Origin: Sphagnum magellanicum
Taxonomy: Eukaryota > Streptophyta > Sphagnopsida > Sphagnales > Sphagnaceae
Direction of reading: 5' to 3'
DNA length: 64,000 bases
Assembly: GCA_021904315.1 (NCBI GenBank)
Contig: CM038912.1
Location: 26,014,949 to 26,078,948 of the forward strand
Positions 61,964 to 64,000 of this stretch are shown in pieces. The notes below the pieces were generated by a model, which saw only the letters and a list, made by a program, of their open reading frames with translations, searched no databases and was not told where the DNA came from. Every line of letters starts with the position of its first letter. Position 1 is the stretch's first letter. The position numbers and the translations under genes were made by a program.

Positions 61964-61985
61964 GCGCACTACGCTCGCAGTGCGC
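61964..61985. other. GC-rich hairpin GCGCACT-N8-AGTGCGC
   Basis: A perfect 7-bp stem with an 8-nt loop (ACGCTCGC) in otherwise AT-rich DNA, at the left edge of the G/T-rich region. It could mark an element end. Confidence 0.6.
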
Positions 61986-63800
61986 GGGGCTGGGGGATGT
62001 TTGACCACCAAAAAGGGAGCGTGGTGCGGGGCTGTTTTAGCGCGGTGCGGGGCTTTTTTTGTTGACCTTTTTCATTTTTTGTTACTTTTTGTTACTTTTT
62101 TTACTGCTCGTAAATTTTATAAATTACTTTTTGTTACTTTTTTTACTGCTCGTAAATTTTATAAATTACTTTTTACTGCTAAAACAGGGGTAAAGTTTGT
62201 TACTTTTTGTTACTTTTTTTACTGTTTGTAACTTTCTTAAATTACTTTTTACTGTTGAGAAGGGCCAGGGTTTATATTGTATTCATTGTGCGAGGGGGGA
62301 AAGGGTGCACCTTGATTTTTATTTATTTATTTATTTATTCTATTGAGGGGGAGGGGGGGGTGAAGGTTAATGTTTTTTTTTCCCCTAGATATATGAAAAG
62401 GTGAAAGGAGGAGGGGGGAAAGGGGTACATTTTTATTTTGGAAATGTTTTTTTTCGTTGTGGAGAGGCTAGGGAGGGGAAGGGGTAATTTAGGGTTCCAA
62501 AATCATTATGGGACGGAGGAAAGGGTTTAGGGTTTAAAAGTGCACGTTAATTTTCTTTTTTCTTTTTTTTACTGTTGAGGGGGAGGGGGGTGGAGGTAAA
62601 TTTTTTTTTGGCCTTCATTTGACATGTGGAAGGAGGAAGGGAAAGGGATGATTTTAATTTTTTTTTTTTTTTTCATCATGGAGTGGCTAAGGACAGGGGG
62701 TCAAGGGTTTTTTTTTTTAATATGTTAAAGGGGGATGGGAGGGAGTTTTTTTTTTTCTATGTTGAAAAGGGATGAAAGGGTTTTTTTTTTTTTACAAGTT
62801 CATAAGGGGGGGGGGGGGTTAGGGTTGGTTTAATTAATTAAATCTAAGCTAAAATAATATAAACTTAATTAAACTAAGCTAAACTTTGATATCCAATACG
62901 TGGCAATGTACATGTTACTTTTTTTATTGCTTGTAACTTTCATAAATTACTTTTTACTATTGAGAAGGGCGAGAGGAATTGTTTTATTAGTTATATTCAT
63001 TATTCAGGGGGAAGGGGTGTGCCTTGATTTATTTATTTATTAATTCTTTTACTGTTGAGGGGGAGGGGGGGGGGGGGTTCAAGTTTATGTTTTATTTTTC
63101 TCCTTCATTTGACATGTGGAAGGAGGAAGGGAAAGGCCCATGTTTTTTTCGAATTTTTTTTTTTCATTGTTGAGTGGGTAGGAGGGTCAGGATTTTTTTC
63201 AAAAAAATATGTTGAAGGGGGATGGGAGGGGGGGGGGTTTATTTTATTTTTAAATCTTTTTTTAGGGTGTTGAATGGTTAAGGAAGGGGAGGGGGTTGAT
63301 TTTTTTTTACAAATTCATAATGGGAGAAGGGGGGGCCAGTGGTTAAAAGTAGCCATTTTCAAAATACTAACCACTCATGGGCCTTGATTTTTTTATTTTT
63401 TTATTTTTCCCACCAAATGTCATCATTACCATATACCTAATAGGCCGTGAAGTCCTTTTAGATGGGCATTTTCCCCCCTTATTTCCATCCTCCATTCTTT
63501 TATTTTAATTTTAATTTTTCTATTTTTTTTTAATTGTTACTTTTCATATTATTCTTTTCTTCTTCTTACTCAATGTTTTTTATTTTGATCTTTATTATAT
63601 TTCCTAGTTTTACATTTCTTTATTTCTTTATATTTTAAGGAGGGGGGGGGGGGGTTTCCTTTTTCTCTCCTTTTTTATATTATTCTTTTCCTCTTCTTAC
63701 TGGATTTTTTTTTTGGGCCATATTTCCCAATTTTATCTCTTCTTTGTTTTTTTTTTTTTTTTTTATCATTTATATTTTTTCCCCTATTTTTTTCAATTTG
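61986..63800. repeat. G/T-rich low-complexity region built of diverged tandem copies
   Basis: Poly-T and poly-G runs (to about 14 G) alternate, and C is rare on the + strand. A longer unit recurs: the copy at about 62209-62760 and the copy at about 62920-63240 share GTAACTTTC-TAAATTACTTTTT, ACTGTTGAGGGGGAGGGGGG, CTTCATTTGACATGTGGAAG and GAAGGGGGATGGGAGGG-type landmarks in the same order. ORFs across it are low-complexity artefacts. The last 200 bp of the window show no gene. Confidence 0.75.
62091..62174. repeat. Perfect 42-bp tandem duplication
   Basis: The unit GTTACTTTTTTTACTGCTCG + TAAATTTTATAAATTACTTTTT occurs at 62091-62132 and 62133-62174. Diverged copies follow at about 62209-62250 and 62922-62963. 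Confidence 0.88.
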
Positions 63801-64000
63801 TGCCAATGCATTTTCTTCTATTCTTCTATCCTATCCTCGGTTTCGTAAGAGGCATTGAACGACTAACAGTGAACAAGTACATGCAAGCTTGGAATTAATA
63901 CGATTTCTGATGGTTGATTTCCTCTTCAATTTTACAACCAAGCTCTTCGACCCCAACCCTCCAAAACTATGGCCAATTAACACAATAGGATGATGCCATT

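Noticed and set aside
1..64000. CRISPR arrays, bacterial operons, rRNA genes
   Set aside because: Nothing of the kind is visible. The genes are spliced and eukaryotic, and the short tandem repeats lack the spacer structure of CRISPR.

Overview
The window is nuclear DNA of a land plant. It carries a spliced gene for chlorophyllide a oxygenase (chlorophyll b synthesis), plant-type HIT, RING, SURP/CCCH and DRT100-like LRR genes, a decayed TIR-type NBS-LRR gene, plant Ty3/gypsy and PIF/Harbinger elements, and a short (CCCTAAA)n tract. Introns are compact (about 0.1-1.2 kb) and intergenic DNA is AT-rich and full of relics. I cannot fix the species; a seed-free vascular plant or a gymnosperm seems most likely, but that is a guess.

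Layout. 0-4 kb, + strand: the last two exons of a HIT-family nucleotide hydrolase gene (HINT3-like), then a complete three-exon gene for an all-cysteine (CNOT4-like) RING protein. 6.5-7.4 kb: a G/T-rich minisatellite-like block, duplicated once. 8.3-12.0 kb, - strand: a complete eight-exon CAO gene (624 codons) whose exons join without a phase break. 12.5-13.05 kb: a dispersed repeat that recurs at 48.0-48.6 kb. 15.0-15.9 kb: a 924-bp solo LTR with a 5-bp target duplication. 17.0-17.3 kb: a ~102-bp unit repeated three times. 21.5-30.2 kb, - strand: a six-coding-exon gene for a SURP + RS + CCCH protein, probably a pre-mRNA splicing or RNA-processing factor, with a long spliced 5' leader.

33.2-43.4 kb is a nested structure. 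A TNL-like NBS-LRR pseudogene is split inside one leucine-rich repeat by a nearly complete but dead Ty3/gypsy retrotransposon of about 7.86 kb. Removing the element and one copy of the 4-bp target duplication restores the LRR reading frame. 43.4-53.3 kb is mostly gene-poor AT-rich DNA. 53.3-54.4 kb, - strand: an intact single-exon secreted LRR protein gene (DRT100/PGIP-like). 56.7 kb: a 24-bp perfect inverted repeat. 57.9-58.9 kb: a PIF/Harbinger transposase relic. 62-63.8 kb: a strongly strand-asymmetric, poly-G and poly-T region made of diverged tandem copies.

The live genes are unrelated housekeeping or plastid genes and show no sign of acting as a cluster. The most notable observations are the diverged degron-like segment and long N-terminal exon of CAO, the SURP-CCCH domain combination with a 30-nt last exon and a possible start/frameshift anomaly, and the retrotransposon insertion with an unusual LTR/primer-binding-site junction. 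All exon models come from reading splice signals and protein similarity by eye; no search was run.
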